Source of the DNA: Tetracentron sinense
Lineage: Eukaryota > Streptophyta > Magnoliopsida > Trochodendrales > Trochodendraceae
Direction of reading: 5' to 3'
Length of the DNA: 64,000 bases
Assembly: GCA_015143295.1 (NCBI GenBank)
Contig: CM026556.1
Coordinates: 15,314,547-15,378,546, forward strand
Under the pieces are notes generated by a model that saw nothing but the letters and a program-made list of their open reading frames with translations, was not told the DNA's origin and did no database searches. The translations under genes and the position numbers were made by a program. The stretch's first letter is position 1, and every line of letters begins with the position of its first letter. This document shows positions 9,711 to 20,750 of the stretch, piece by piece.

Positions 9711-11093
9711 ATGGACGGCGAAGATATAGTACCGCGCTACAAGACAACATACCAAGCAGACCTTTCCAGGTTCTTGTATATCAAGCCTGCTTACTTGCAG
9801 CCCGGCCCTAACGGTTCTTTTAATCAGATACCCATGTCCTTTCTCGAGAAGAAGTACAAGTGCAAGTGGAACCCTGATTCCATTACAACAGAACTTCCCG
9901 GTCTCAACGCCCTTGCACTGATAGCTATGTCTCAGCTGGTATTCCCAAGGTGCTGTACACTTATCGAACCGATTCTGGTCAGAATCATCGAGGACATGCA
10001 TAACTCTTGCTCAGTTTTACCAGTCATCCTAGCAGAGCTTCTGAGGGCTCTATACCATTTGGCAGACCGCAGAATGGGCATCTTCTATGCCAGTACACCT
10101 CTCCTACACCTTTGGTTGGTAGGACACTTGCCAACAATCATATCGGTGCTAGATGGTCTTCGTGAGGCCTACAGTCTACCTTGAAAGATTTCTCAGAATC
10201 AGGGTCCGATAACAACTACAAATGTCAGAGATCTCTACCAGCTTTTCCAAGCCTTGTCAGAGGAAGAAATCATATGGCAATGCGAGTGGCTTGTACTGAA
10301 TAGGCTACCCCGCGTTGTCATCACTGGTAGATGATGCATGACTCTTGCTAGTCTAACAGGCTCCGTAGTCTATACACCACTATGAGTCCTCTGACAGTTT
10401 GGACTCGCTCAGCACATCCCAGTGATAGACCGATAGGAAAATGATTGGATCACTTTCTCGGTGCACTCCGACAACTTCACCCATTGCTTCCAGTTAGCTT
10501 GGCGCAGCTCTGGACAGGACCAATGGCCTAACTTTGTGGTTACATCAGGACCACTGACTAACTCAGCATATTGATAGTGGGTGGATAATCCTAACATTCC
10601 ACCCGGCATGCCTGCACCCAGGGAACTGCCCACACCAGTCGCAGCTCTATCACGCGGAACCATACCCCAAGCTGAAATGGTGGTTCCCTAGACAGACTTC
10701 TTCCTAGAAAGACAGCTCCAGATCCACTAGAAAGAGAAAAGGCTTCGAAAAGCTCAGCGTGCATTCAACCAATAGGAAGCTGAACAAGGCCGTGAACTCC
10801 AAGCCACACAAGAGCAAGTAGAGCAGTTTGGGCAGACAATCCAGTCTCTCTACAGGAGACGTAGGAGTGACACTAGAGAAACAGTTGTCATCCGGGCCCA
10901 GTTGAACTTCCCCTAAGAACAGCTTGACAATGCAAAGGCAGAGATGACCTCCTGTATCCAACAGTTTGGATACCACATGTTTAACGCTACTGAGACCCTT
11001 GCAAACATAGAGGTTAAGATCACATCCCTCCTCGGCCACTTGACTTCGCGATCCTTGATGGGCCTGCCTAGGATCGAGTTTTTTTATTTTTGA
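9711..11093 (+). pseudogene. Ogre/Tat ORF1, decayed
   Basis: One frame runs from ATG 9711 to TGA 11091-11093 with about ten in-frame stops, the first at 10182. The intact first 157 codons contain a Leu-rich helical region (around LAELLRALYHLADRR) followed by LLHLWLVGHL. The next block reads around IIWQCEWL and then QFGLAQHIPV. This order resembles the plant-mobile-domain-like ORF1 that Ogre elements carry before gag, whose role is not established. The C-terminal third (about 10720-10950) is Gln/Glu/Arg-rich and coiled-coil-like. Position upstream of gag fits Ogre. The assignment rests on remembered family features, not on a search. Confidence 0.65.
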
Positions 11094-11366
11094 TCGCACT
11101 ATCTTGAACTCATTACACTCTGCATGCATCAATGAAAAATATTTTTTGGCATCTGCTCCCTATCATCATGCATAATCGTGATTAGTCGTTGCATTCTTTT
11201 CAATTGCATGAGCCGACCTGTGACTTGTTCTCTGACTGCGATTCTCGTAGAAGTAGTAGCCGCGGACGCGGTCTTGATAGAGTTACCAATCACAGAGATA
11301 GTACCTTACACAGCTTAATCAGAGAGCAGCTCTTACACAGCCCAATTAGAAAATAGTTCAGAATTA
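11094..11366 (+). other. Spacer between Ogre/Tat ORF1 and gag
   Basis: Noncoding; no motif recognised apart from short AT-rich runs. Confidence 0.5.
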
Positions 11367-12950
11367 ATGGCAGAACTTGCAGATCAGCAACAGCAAACCA
11401 GTGAGATCCTACAGTCACATGACAGGGACATAGCGGCCATGCAATCAAAACTTGATATTGTTCTGGAATTCTTGAAGATTCTAATTGGTGTCTGAACCGA
11501 AGAACCCTCTACCCGGATCCTGAATAGAGAACTAACCGAGCAACCTATACTAGAGCCTCGTCCTCCCCCCTTCATTATACCTGACCCTATACCCATAATA
11601 GGCGGAGGAGAGGAGTATGACCAATATAAAGAGCAACCTAAGGCCTCACACATCAATCAAGACCAGCCATCGTCCTCAGACCCCACTCCATCCTTACAGG
11701 ACGAGATCAAGCAAATGAAAGAGGAAATGAGAAGAATGAAGGGTGCGTCCATCAGTACCAGTGTATCACTGGAGGACTTAACTTTCTTATCAAGGGATGT
11801 TGTTCCTACAGGCTTCAAAGTACCAAATTTTGATAAATACGATGGCCGGGCTATCCAAAGCAACATCTACAGTTTTGTACTTGGGAGACATGCACCAATA
11901 TAACAGAAATCAGCCCCTACTCATCCAGTACTTTCAAAAGAGTCTGAAGGGGGCAGCCCTTATGTGGTGGATGTCGGTAGACAAGTAGAAAGTCAAGACC
12001 TGGCAGGATGTCATGGATAGTTTCGTGGAGTAATAACCCTTTAACTAGGAACTCCGCCCTTAGAGGAGGCTGCTTGAGCAGCTAAGCTAGCGTAACAATG
12101 AATCATTCCTGGAATACGCCACTCGTTGGAGGGAGATGGCAACAAAGATCCGAACTCCTATCCCTAAGGAAGAGCTGATAAGCATGTTCATGGGCACTAT
12201 AAAGCAGCCCTACGCTACACTTATGGTGACCTTACCAGTAGTGGACTTTGGCACCATCGTTAAGACGGGTGCTTGTATCGAGACTGCCATCAAAAGAGGG
12301 GCTATTCACTCCAGTCTGGGACTTGATCCCCCCAAGGTAACTACCTCATCTAGCAGAAACATTGGTCCCAGGGACCACATAAAGAAAGAAGACGTACATA
12401 TGGTTGCTTCTACAGCACCCATTAGAGTACTGGCTCCAGCAGCTCAGCAACAATCAGTTGTCAGAAATACCCAGCCAATCAGATCAATCCAGGGGCAAAA
12501 CTGTCCTCCTAGAAACTTTACCCTCTTCCATACACACTCAGCCAGTTATTAGAATTCCTGACCAAGTAGGGTCTTCTCAAGTTGAGAGGCCCCACACATC
12601 TCTTACCTCAAAACAAAAAAAACAAGAACTACCACGTCGATCATCACTGCGCCTTCCATAGAGGCCCAGGCCATGCTACAGACTACTGCATAGGCCTAAA
12701 GTGTACCATCCAAGATCTCTTGGATGATGGAAGGGTTGAGCTGGCCCCCAGCAACACCAGCATCAATAAGGTGCCACTGCCCCTACATAACAATCAAATC
12801 AACTTTATTCAGTGGGAAGAGCCCGGGGTAGGGCAGTCAGGACCCAGCACACCAGCAATCGATGATAGCATCATCAGGCCCTCTTACCGATCCCCTGTCA
12901 TAATCCCCTTCCCCCAGTCAAATATACAGACTATTAAGTCTCCAATCTAG
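11367..12950 (+). pseudogene. Ogre/Tat gag, decayed
   Basis: ATG at 11367 begins a Gln-rich coiled-coil-like N-terminus with an in-frame stop near 11494. A PNFDKYDGR block (about 11823) and an ALMWWMSVDK block (about 11960) are the conserved capsid-like core of Tat gag. A frameshift near 11885 moves it to another frame. The segment 12136-12552 is then open for 138 codons. A zinc-knuckle-like motif, HCAFHRGPGHATDYC (about 12645-12690), is the non-standard Tat nucleocapsid form, followed by LLDDGRVEL. Several stops and at least two frameshifts make it inactive. Confidence 0.75.
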
Positions 12951-13165
12951 ATACCTGTCCCCAAACAAATCATTATCCTATCCCTTGGCCTACAGATTGG
13001 CCTACTGCTCCAACTCAAGCATCAACCTCTTTAGGCACTGTCCGAATCCCCTACATCCCAGAGCTGCCTTTTGACCTCAATCGAGTACCCGCTCCCCGCT
13101 CTCTCATCCTTGAGAGCAAGAGCATAGCCAACCCAACCAGATTTGGCTGGGTATATCAACCTCCT

Positions 13166-13933
13166 GTGACTGAGCCAGCAAAGGCAAAATGTGCAGAGAA
13201 AGAGAAAAAAAAAGTAGGGGTGTCAGACCCACAGAAGGAAGCAGTTAATTCAACAGTCTTGTTGAAGATCCTAGAGAAAACAGAGGAGTTCAATATCACT
13301 CAGCAATTGAGCAAAGTCCCAGCACATATATCTATCTTGGGTCTTCTTCTAACACCAAAGCACCACAGGAAGCAACTGCTCTGAGTATTCAGTAATGCCC
13401 AAGTAACAACAGACATAACACCCGAGAAACTGGGTCAAATGGTAGGGCAACTCCTTGAATCCAGAATCATTTCCTTCACGGAAGAGGAAATACTAGACAG
13501 TGACAGGGATCATACCCGGGCTTTGTATATTGCAGTTCAGTGCAAGGATAGAACGTTATCATTAATGCTCATTGACAATGGACCGGCCTGAATGTCTGCA
13601 AACTTTCTACATTATAAAACTTGGGCCTAAACCTCAGTCAAGTGAAGAAGAGACTCATGACCATCAGGGCTTTTGATAATACCACTAGGCAAAACCTGGG
13701 TGACATTGATTTGACCATCGGGGTCGGACCAGCTCAGTTCACAACGAACTTTCAGGTCGTAAATGTGCCAGCCTCATTCACCTTACTCTTAGGGAGGCTG
13801 TAGATCCACATGGTCAGAGCCATCCCCTCTTCTCTGCACCAGAGAATCAAATTCATCCAGGGTGACCACCTAGTCATCATTCTTTTTGAGGATTTGGCAA
13901 GTTCCTTCGGGGACGTCCAAGAGCTGGGGCAAG
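13166..13933 (+). pseudogene. Ogre/Tat protease, decayed
   Basis: A linker with repeated Lys/Glu precedes a conserved QLSKVPAHISIL block (about 13303-13338). The active-site region reads LIDNGPA (about 13570), so the usual D-T/S-G triad is D-N-G, which Tat elements can carry. An IRAFD block and a final LLLGRL, then IPSSLHQRIKF, complete the aspartic protease fold. Stops follow the active site and a frameshift lies between 13560 and 13620. The frame runs to a possible splice donor at 13933/13934, just before element D. Confidence 0.75.
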
Positions 13934-13945
13934 GTACTACCTTCA
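13934..13945 (+). other. Left remnant of a putative Ogre protease-RT intron
   Basis: CAAG|GTACTACC at 13933/13934 is donor-like, and coding similarity ends here. The rest would be 41177-41459. Ogre elements are known to carry an intron between protease and RT. Splice phases do not match in this decayed copy, so the exact sites are uncertain. Confidence 0.4.
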
Positions 13946-14185
13946 TGACTTTTCGTACCTAATAAACAATGTTCTCGTAACCAATAGGCCTTTCATGTAG
14001 TTTAATTAATAAATAAAGAAGAATTTAAAGATTTTGAAACACTAGAAATGTTCCTTTTTGAAAGATGAATCCAACGCAAGTTGAATCGTCAAAATCCGAC
14101 GAACGAGTCAAAAGATATGGTCAAAATACCAATGTGGGAAAAAATGAGGAAAATCAGCAGAATTGGCAAAAACACAGACCAACCG

Positions 14186-14421
14186 GTCGATCGCTCTACC
14201 GATCGGTCAACCGCTCACACTAAAACTTGTATGGGGGATTTTTCTAGGGAGGGGATTTTGACTGGTCGACCGCTCCTCACCACCGATCGACCGCTAGCCT
14301 ATTGATCGACCGTTCCTCATGACCGGTCGACCGCACCTCAAGCATTTTGACTATTTTGGTCTGTATTGCCTAAATTTTAAGGGTAGGATGGTCATTTGAC
14401 CACCCCATTTTCTATATAAAC
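14186..14421 (+). promoter_or_regulatory. U3 promoter of D 5' LTR: CGATCGACCG array and TATA
   Basis: Six or more boxes of the type CGGTCGAYCG / CCGATCGACCG lie at 14186-14335, ahead of TCTATATAAAC. The right LTR repeats the layout (39065-39272, TATA at 39342-39351). TATA implies a start near 14440. Factor binding is inferred from repetition and position only. Confidence 0.6.
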
Positions 14422-15833
14422 CCGAATCTGTGGGTGAGGGTTTCATAAACCCTCAATGCTCATATTTGAGAGATTTAGAGAAGGGAGAGAAGAGAAGAAC
14501 TAGGGTTTTGCTCAAAAGCCATTTCAAGCAAGGATTTTCTACACCAAGGATTTAATCTCCTTTTCCCTCAAGCTCTCCTCCAATTTTTAAAGGTTAGTAC
14601 ACCCTACTAACTCACTTAGCAATAACCTAGTTTTCTTTATTGTAAATGATGATTTCGATCTTGTGTTCCTCTTCTTCTTGAAATGTGTTGTTTTCCCTAA
14701 ATATAAACAAGATAAATGGAAGGTGTGTAATGTATGGATGGATGGGGTTGAGGCGATTGGATGCCATATGTCGTGATGTGTGGTGAAATGGGAAATGGTG
14801 GAAGGGCATCCTACAAAAAATGAACACACATTGGTGTTTTGATGAAATGTATGCATTAAAAAGAGGAAATAAAATGACTATGAAATGTTGCATGCCATGT
14901 GTTTGATTAAATGCATAAATGAAAAGTTCGCAAATCAATGGAAAATATGAAAGTATGAATATGTGTAGTTTCTTCCAAATTTGTAACCTTGATCAAATGC
15001 TATATCTATGTTATCTAAATTCCCACATGCTTATATTAGAAATGCAAATGCTATACTCATGTGATCTTTTCATTCAAGCATGTCATCATGTTTACTACAA
15101 TTGTTACACACACGCGCACAAGCATGCATGAATCAGTTTTCTAAAGTATATGCATATGATAAACCAAACAAGAACAAGAATTGTGATTCACGATACGAAT
15201 GATAAAGTCTTACATCAGGCCAGTCAAGGGAAGGGCATTCCCTAGGATATGTTATACCTGGCTCAAAAGAAAAACAAGCATGAATGTTAAGGGTAGGGCA
15301 TATTGCAAGGTATGTCATACCTGGCTCACAAGAAAACAAGACAAGGAGATTGGTGTACCTTTTCTACATATATATTTCGCTGAAGGAAATTTACATTCCC
15401 AGCTCACAAATTGCTTCAAGGGCACTAACCTCTAGCTTACAAGTATACAAGTAAGTCAAGTCAAGAACATGACAAGAACAAGCAAGACAAGTGATTCCAA
15501 GCAAGGCAAGACAAACATGTGTAATTCTCACGAACAAGACTATGACAAGAAACAAGTTTTCAAACATGACGAGCAAGTTTTGAAAGAAACATGAAAGGCT
15601 ATTTTTAAATATAAGACGTAATTCTAAGTACGAGTTTTATCTGAGTCTTTTGCATTCATTCAAGCATGTCAAGATTATCATATTGCTTTACTTTCAATGC
15701 TATTGTCACATGCTGCTATTATTTGTTTTAAATTGATGTGATGAACTATATCTTGTTGCCTTGTGTGATTGTTATTACTATTGTTAGTTAGTAGCTTGTA
15801 CTCGCTGAGTATTCTATACTCAGCCGTACTTTT

Positions 15834-15929
15834 ATGTCGGTAGGTACCGAGGAAGCTCTCAACCTAGAGCCTTTGGTTGAGGAAGAGTATGTGGTGGAGA
15901 GAGAGCATACTTGCCCGATACACTCGTAG
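15834..15929 (+). CDS. LTR-encoded short acidic reading frame, 31 aa (D 5' LTR)
   Basis: ATG follows the hairpin CGCTGAG/CTCAGCC by four bases. Reads MSVGTEEA, has a VEEEYVVERE core and ends PIHS. It lacks the Trp of other copies. Shorter than the B/E/L form but in the same frame. It lies about 1.4 kb downstream of the TATA box, so it would sit in the RNA leader before gag. Confidence 0.38.
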   Translation: MSVGTEEALNLEPLVEEEYVVEREHTCPIHS

Positions 15930-16263
15930 GTGGATAGGGACCGTGACGTTTAGCCTTACTTAGATTATTGTTGAGCATAGTGGGCTCAATAGTTCCTTTT
16001 TGTATTTTACTATTTTGATAGGTGGGCATGTCCACCTTTGACTTGATATGTTTTGTATATGTTCACTTGGAATACAAACCACCTTATATAGAAAAGAAAA
16101 AGTTAGTTCACGCTTCCACACTCTTGTTTAGCTTCCGTGCTCTGATTATTTTTGTTATAGTATTATGTTTACCTTGTTCATTACAAGATGGTTTGATAGG
16201 TATGAATAGTCACCTCTAAAGTATCCCTTAACTCCTAGGGGGTATTTTGGGGGGTAACAGAAG

Positions 16264-16276
16264 TGATATCAGAGCT
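16264..16276 (+). other. Primer-binding site of D (initiator Met tRNA type)
   Basis: TGATATCAGAGCT, four bases after the LTR end, matches the canonical TGGTATCAGAGC complement of plant tRNA-iMet except for one G to A change. Confidence 0.85.
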
Positions 16277-16366
16277 CTAGGCATTAGAGTCCCTAGGGTC
16301 ACTTTGTACTCGATACCATGATTGAATAAGGTAATAGGTGTTATGAAAGAGTTGTATTCCAAGTAT

Positions 16367-16384
16367 AGACTAACAAGTTAGTCT
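16367..16384 (+). other. Leader palindrome of D
   Basis: AGACTAACAAGTTAGTCT is a perfect inverted repeat 90 bases after the primer site. Elements B and E have AAGACTAAAGTTTAGTCTT at the corresponding place. Could form an RNA hairpin or a dimer-initiation site (inference). Confidence 0.55.
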
Positions 16385-16580
16385 TAGTCAAAATAGGTTG
16401 AACTTCAACCGAACTTAGAGTCCTACGCTAGGAACACGGATTGTATGTTATGTCATTGTTATGTATACCATATGTGCATTGTTCTATGTTTAGCGAATAC
16501 GTATTGAGTAAATTTTGCAATTGTTACTAAATGTATATCCAAGTTAGACTCATGTTGTACTATCGTCCTCAGGAGTAATC

Positions 16581-17820
16581 ATGAGGCGTGGTGCACGGGA
16601 TCGCAGATACAATACGAGGGACAATGGAGGTGATGCTCCATTGGGTGATGAACAACCCGATTTCACCCAAGCTTTTTCTTCAATAGCCGAGACCTTGGCT
16701 ATGCTAGCAGCAAGGCAACTGGCTACTCCTTTGCTAGGTGCCACTCTAGTAGCTGCTCCTCCAAATAGAGCTTAAGCTGGAATAGAGGCTTTTCGAAGGA
16801 TGAAGCCTCCAACATTTAGTGGAAGCATTGATCCACAAGTCGTCGAAGGATGGATTCGGCAATTAGAAAAGATATTCTTAGTATTGACACCTACTGAGGC
16901 AGAAAGGATTACTTGGGCTACCTTCATGCTTGAAGGTGAGGCCGATCATTGGTGGAGGTCCGCACTTAAGACCCAAGATTTGACCCGACAGGGTCAAGTG
17001 TGGACATGGGGTGAGTTCTTAGACATCTTTTACTAGAAATACTTCCTCGTCGGGATGAAAGAAAAGAAGGAAGTTGAATTTATTATCTTGGAGCAAGGTA
17101 GCATGTCGGTGGCGGCTTATGAAACCAAGTTCTCAGAGCTATCTCGATGTGCTCCACATATGATAGCGACCGAGGCTATGAAAGCCTGAAAATTTGAGAG
17201 GGGGTTGAAGGCCTACCTCAAAGATCGTGTCTTAATGTTCAGACATTAGACATATTCAGAAGTTATAGATAAAGCCCTCTTGGCAGAATCGAATTCGGAA
17301 GAATTCTTTAAGAGAAGAGGAATGGAGAAAGGCTAGTCCAGTAGTTTAGGGGATAAAAGAGCAAGGACTAGTTCTTATTAGTCCGTAGGGCCAGCTCAGT
17401 CACAGAGGATGTACTTTGCACCTCAGTCTCTTCACCCTTTTGATCCACCGGCTTTTCGCCCAGCTCTCACTCAGGCTCCTCACCCCGTAGTGACTCAGGC
17501 TATGGGTTATGCTCCTCCCACCTATTCACATGATGTCTGCACCCTTTGTGGAAGGAGGCATCCAGTAGGGGAATGCCGAAAGGCTACTGAAAGTTGTTTC
17601 CATTGTGGTGACCAAGGCCACATTATTGGAGATTGCCCCTGACGTCATCTACCAGCTCAGTTTCAGGGGAGTAGGCCCCCTGTTAGGCAGACATCTCAGC
17701 AGAGCTCTTCTCAGGCTTCGAGGGCCTCACCATCTACACGGCAACCTCATCAAGCAACTCAAGGATGAGTCTTTGCTTTATCGGAATGGGACGCACGTGC
17801 ATTGGATGATGTCGTGCAAG
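16581..17820 (+). pseudogene. gag of element D (Tekay-type), decayed
   Basis: ATG at 16581 reads MRRG, as in A, B and E. A capsid-like core has KPPTFSGSIDP (about 16803), EGEADHWWRSAL (about 16935) and LEQGSMSVAAYE (about 17090). The C-terminus has two zinc knuckle-like motifs, C-T-L-C-GRRHPVGEC and CFHCGDQGHIIGDC (about 17540-17640). The whole 1240 bases stay in one frame but contain at least eight in-frame stops, five of them where A or B has Arg or Gln, the pattern expected from C to T decay. It ends at LDDVVQG, where the splice donor CAAG|GTACGC lies. Non-functional. Confidence 0.88.
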
Positions 17821-17954
17821 GTACGCAAAAATGCTAAAGTTTTACGTTGAAAATGCTTGCCATGATGTGATGTTTATTAGTATCCAATAGGTTACCTATG
17901 TATGATGTATGTTCTTGTTTGAAATCTATTGATATTAGTTATTTAATCGCACAG
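17821..17954 (+). other. Intron-like GT...AG segment between gag and pol of D (134 bp)
   Basis: Starts GTACGC after CAAG and ends TCGCACAG before GCGC. Removing it joins DDVVQG to the protease leader (LLVNE) in frame, phase 1, exactly as in A and B. Unspliced reading meets TAA after six codons. Element E inserted with its duplication GGCGC overlapping the acceptor (17954-17958). Confidence 0.7.
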
Positions 17955-17958
17955 GCGC

Positions 17959-18722
17959 TATCGCGACCCAAAACCCACCTTAGGAGTTAGAATGAATCTT
18001 GGACGACTTGTCATGACCTACATGACATGCTTGGCAAACCATCTTGCAAAACACTCAGAGCATATACAATAGAGGACAAAATAGCGGAAGCATAACCAAC
18101 ATAGCACAGCGGAAGTCTAACAAAAACCTCTATGTATATACATGATCCAAGTTTGTACAAAACGATATCACAAAAGAAGGTGCGGACAGGCCCGCCAAAC
18201 TACATGAATAAATCTCTCACAGTTACCCACAATCACTCAGAATCTACCACCTAATAGTACTCGTCTACATGAGGCTCCTCCGTAGGTTCCTCAACGTACT
18301 CCTTTTCCACCCATGGGCTAGGATCACAGATGTCGAATGGAGCAGTAGCTCCCTCAGTACTCGCCGACATAAACGTACGGTTGAGCATGGAATACTCAGC
18401 GTGTACCAAATACTAACCAACAGTCATAGCATAATAATAACAGAGTAAATCAGGAAGTAGTTCATATAATTAACAGGAAGAGTAAACAGTTTATAGTTCA
18501 TGCTTGTAACATATTGAAGTCAGAAAAACTCTTGAAATCATCTTGTACCTGATTTAACTTGAAATACTCATGTCATGGGTGAAAAACTTTTTATGTCTGT
18601 CTTGCTTGTCTGTCATTCGTGTCATGCCATGTATGTCATGTCATGCGTGCTTGCTTGGAATTTAAACATGCTAATGCAACTTGTGAGATACACTTGCGAG
18701 GGAGGGGAGACCCCTCATTAAA
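17959..18722 (-). mobile_element. 3' LTR of E, first part (up to solo LTR F)
   Basis: Plus strand begins TATCGCGACCCAAAACCC. It contains the conserved hairpin (18375-18407) and short frame, and the first unit of the GCGAGGGAGGGGAGACCCCT array. The break at TTAAA (18718-18722) is the F insertion point; the unbroken sequence is seen in the right LTR near 30840. Confidence 0.9.
18251..18370 (-). CDS. LTR-encoded short acidic reading frame, 39 aa (E left LTR)
   Basis: Reads MSASTEGATAPFDIC, then PSPWVEKEYVEE, and ends DEYY at TAG. Same start, length and stop as in B, I and L. The hairpin 18375-18407 has a G-U pair (GTTGAG/CTCAGC). Confidence 0.42.
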   Translation of the reverse strand: MSASTEGATAPFDICDPSPWVEKEYVEEPTEEPHVDEYY

Positions 18723-19011
18723 TGTCGCACCCCAAAATACCCCTAGGAGTTAAGGGATACTTTAGAGGTGACTATAAGTACCTGCCAAACCATCTTGTAA
18801 CGAACAAGGCTAAACATGATATAATAATTCCAATAAGCAGAGTGCGGAAGCAAATCATGAGTGCGGAAGCGTGAACTAACTTTTTCTTTTCTTCTATAAC
18901 TCCAAAATAGTATTCCCAAGTTAACATATGCAAAACATATCAAGTCAGAGGCGGACATGCCCACCTATCAAAATATCAAAATATACAAAAGAACTCTCTC
19001 AGACTCTCCTC

Positions 19012-19152
19012 TCAACGGTAGTTGAGGTATGGCCACACGTGCAAATCCCTATCCTCTTGGGACTGCAACGGGATAGGTGGCTCCCTTTCCTCTACATAAT
19101 TTTCCTCGACCCAAGGCTCAGGGTCAAGGACATCCTCAGAACCTATCGACAT
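19012..19152 (-). CDS. LTR-encoded short acidic reading frame, 46 aa (copy in F)
   Basis: Reads MSIGSEDVLDPEPWVEEN, then YVEEREPPIP, and ends LNYR at TGA. The hairpin 19157-19188 uses ACTGAG/CTCAGT, a compensatory pair relative to GCTGAG/CTCAGC elsewhere. Confidence 0.42.
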   Translation of the reverse strand: MSIGSEDVLDPEPWVEENYVEEREPPIPLQSQEDRDLHVWPYLNYR

Positions 19153-19444
19153 AAAAGTATGACTGAGCATGGAATACTCAGTGAGTACAAGCTACTAGCT
19201 AACCATAGCAATAACAAAAGCATAAAAACAGTGAACATGATACGAAATATCAATTAAAGCAATACTAGCGGCATAAGATAAATAGTATTGAACATGAAGC
19301 AATATCAATATCTTGACATACGTGCATGAAGGCAAAAACATCGGTAAAACTCATGTTGGGAAACCCTTTTCATGTCTCAGCCTTGCTTGTGAACATCATT
19401 CATGCGTGTCTGTCTTGTCTTGTATTTCTGTCTTGACTTGTATA

Positions 19445-19707
19445 CTTGTGACCCAGAGGCTAGCACCTGCACATCCCTGGGCTACCAACCTCCTTGACAT
19501 TTCATTCTCTTATGAGCCAGAGGCTAGCACCCTTCGCTTGGGCTACCAACCTCCTTGTCATGTACTTGTTTCCTTTCACTTGTGAGCCAGAGGCTAGTAC
19601 CCTTTCCTTGGGCTACCAACCTCCTTGATGTGTTCTTGTTTTATTCACTTGTGAGCCAGAGGCTAGCACCCTTCATTCGGACTACCAACCTCCTTGACGT
19701 GTACTTG
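19445..19707. repeat. ~64-70 bp tandem array in F, four units
   Basis: Units start CTTGTGASCCAGAGGCTAGC at 19445, 19509, 19579 and 19648 and contain GGGCTACCAACCTCCTTGA. Same array type as in H. Confidence 0.88.
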
Positions 19708-20470
19708 TTTTCATGTTTGATTTATCATATAAAGCTACTCGTGGAAAACCCGGTTCATGCATGCATGCGTGCTTGTGTGCTTGTCAATAGTGGCAACCAT
19801 GATGACATGTTTGAATGTGAGGATCACATGAATACAACATTTTGATTTCTAGCATAATCGTATGACAAAGTAGGTAACATCCAGTGCATTTGAGCAATTG
19901 ATTATTCATAAGAAGATTTACACAATTCCTGTTTCCATTTTCTTCATTTAATTCCTTTACTCCTAGTTTAGGCATTTTGTCGAACACATAGCATGCAATA
20001 TTTCCTTAGTAGTTCATCTTACTCTTTTTAGTGCATATTTTCTATCAAATCATCAAGGTAAGTTTCCTATTTGTAGAATGGCTTCCACCATTTTTCCATT
20101 TCATACATCACAAAACATCCATACGGCATCCAATCGCCTCAACCCCTCATCCATCCACACATCACCACATTCTTTATTATCTTGTTTATATTTTATAAAA
20201 ATAGCCCTTTCAAAAGGGAGGGATAACATGGAATCAAGAATCATCAACAAAAATAGAAAATCTAGGTTATTGCTAATGGGAGTTAGTGGGGTGTACTAAC
20301 CTTTAAACTTGGAGGAGAACTTGAGGGAAGATGAGATTAGATCATTTGAGTAGAAAATCCTTGCTTGAGATGGGTTTTGAGCAAAACCCTAGCTCTTCCT
20401 TTCTCTCATTTCTCTAAATCTCCCAATATAAGTCTTGAGGGTTTATGAAACCCTCACCCACGAATTTGGG

Positions 20471-20750
20471 GTTTATATAGAAAGTGCGGTGGTCGAATGA
20501 CCATCCTACCCTTAAAATCTCGGCTAAAACAGACCAAATAGGCAAAGTACTCGAGGAGCGGTCGACCGGTCATAGGAGCGGTCGATCGGTAGGCTACCGG
20601 TCGACCGGTTGACTGGACCTGTCGATCAGTCCAAAACCCCCTCTCAGGAAAAATCCCCTATACAAAATTAGTGCGATAGCGTTCGACTGGTGGGTAGAGC
20701 GGTCGACTAGTAGGCTACGGGTCGACCGGTGGTTGGAGCGGTCGACCGGT
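20471..20750 (-). promoter_or_regulatory. U3 promoter of F: GGTCGACCGG array and TATA
   Basis: Repeated GCGGTCGACCGGT-type boxes at 20555-20750 precede, in LTR sense, CTATATAAAC (20471-20480). Confidence 0.58.

Larger units (their letters stand above)
13946..16259 (+). mobile_element. 5' LTR of element D (2314 bp)
   Basis: From ACTTTTCGTACC onward it aligns with the right LTR at 38837. It ends GGTATTTTGGGGGGTAACA, directly before the primer site. Contains TCTATATAAAC (14411-14421), an upstream CGACCGGT-type array, the donor-like motif AAAG|GTTAGTAC (14592/14593), a short repeat near 15225-15330, the conserved hairpin (15798-15830) and the short reading frame. Confidence 0.88.
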
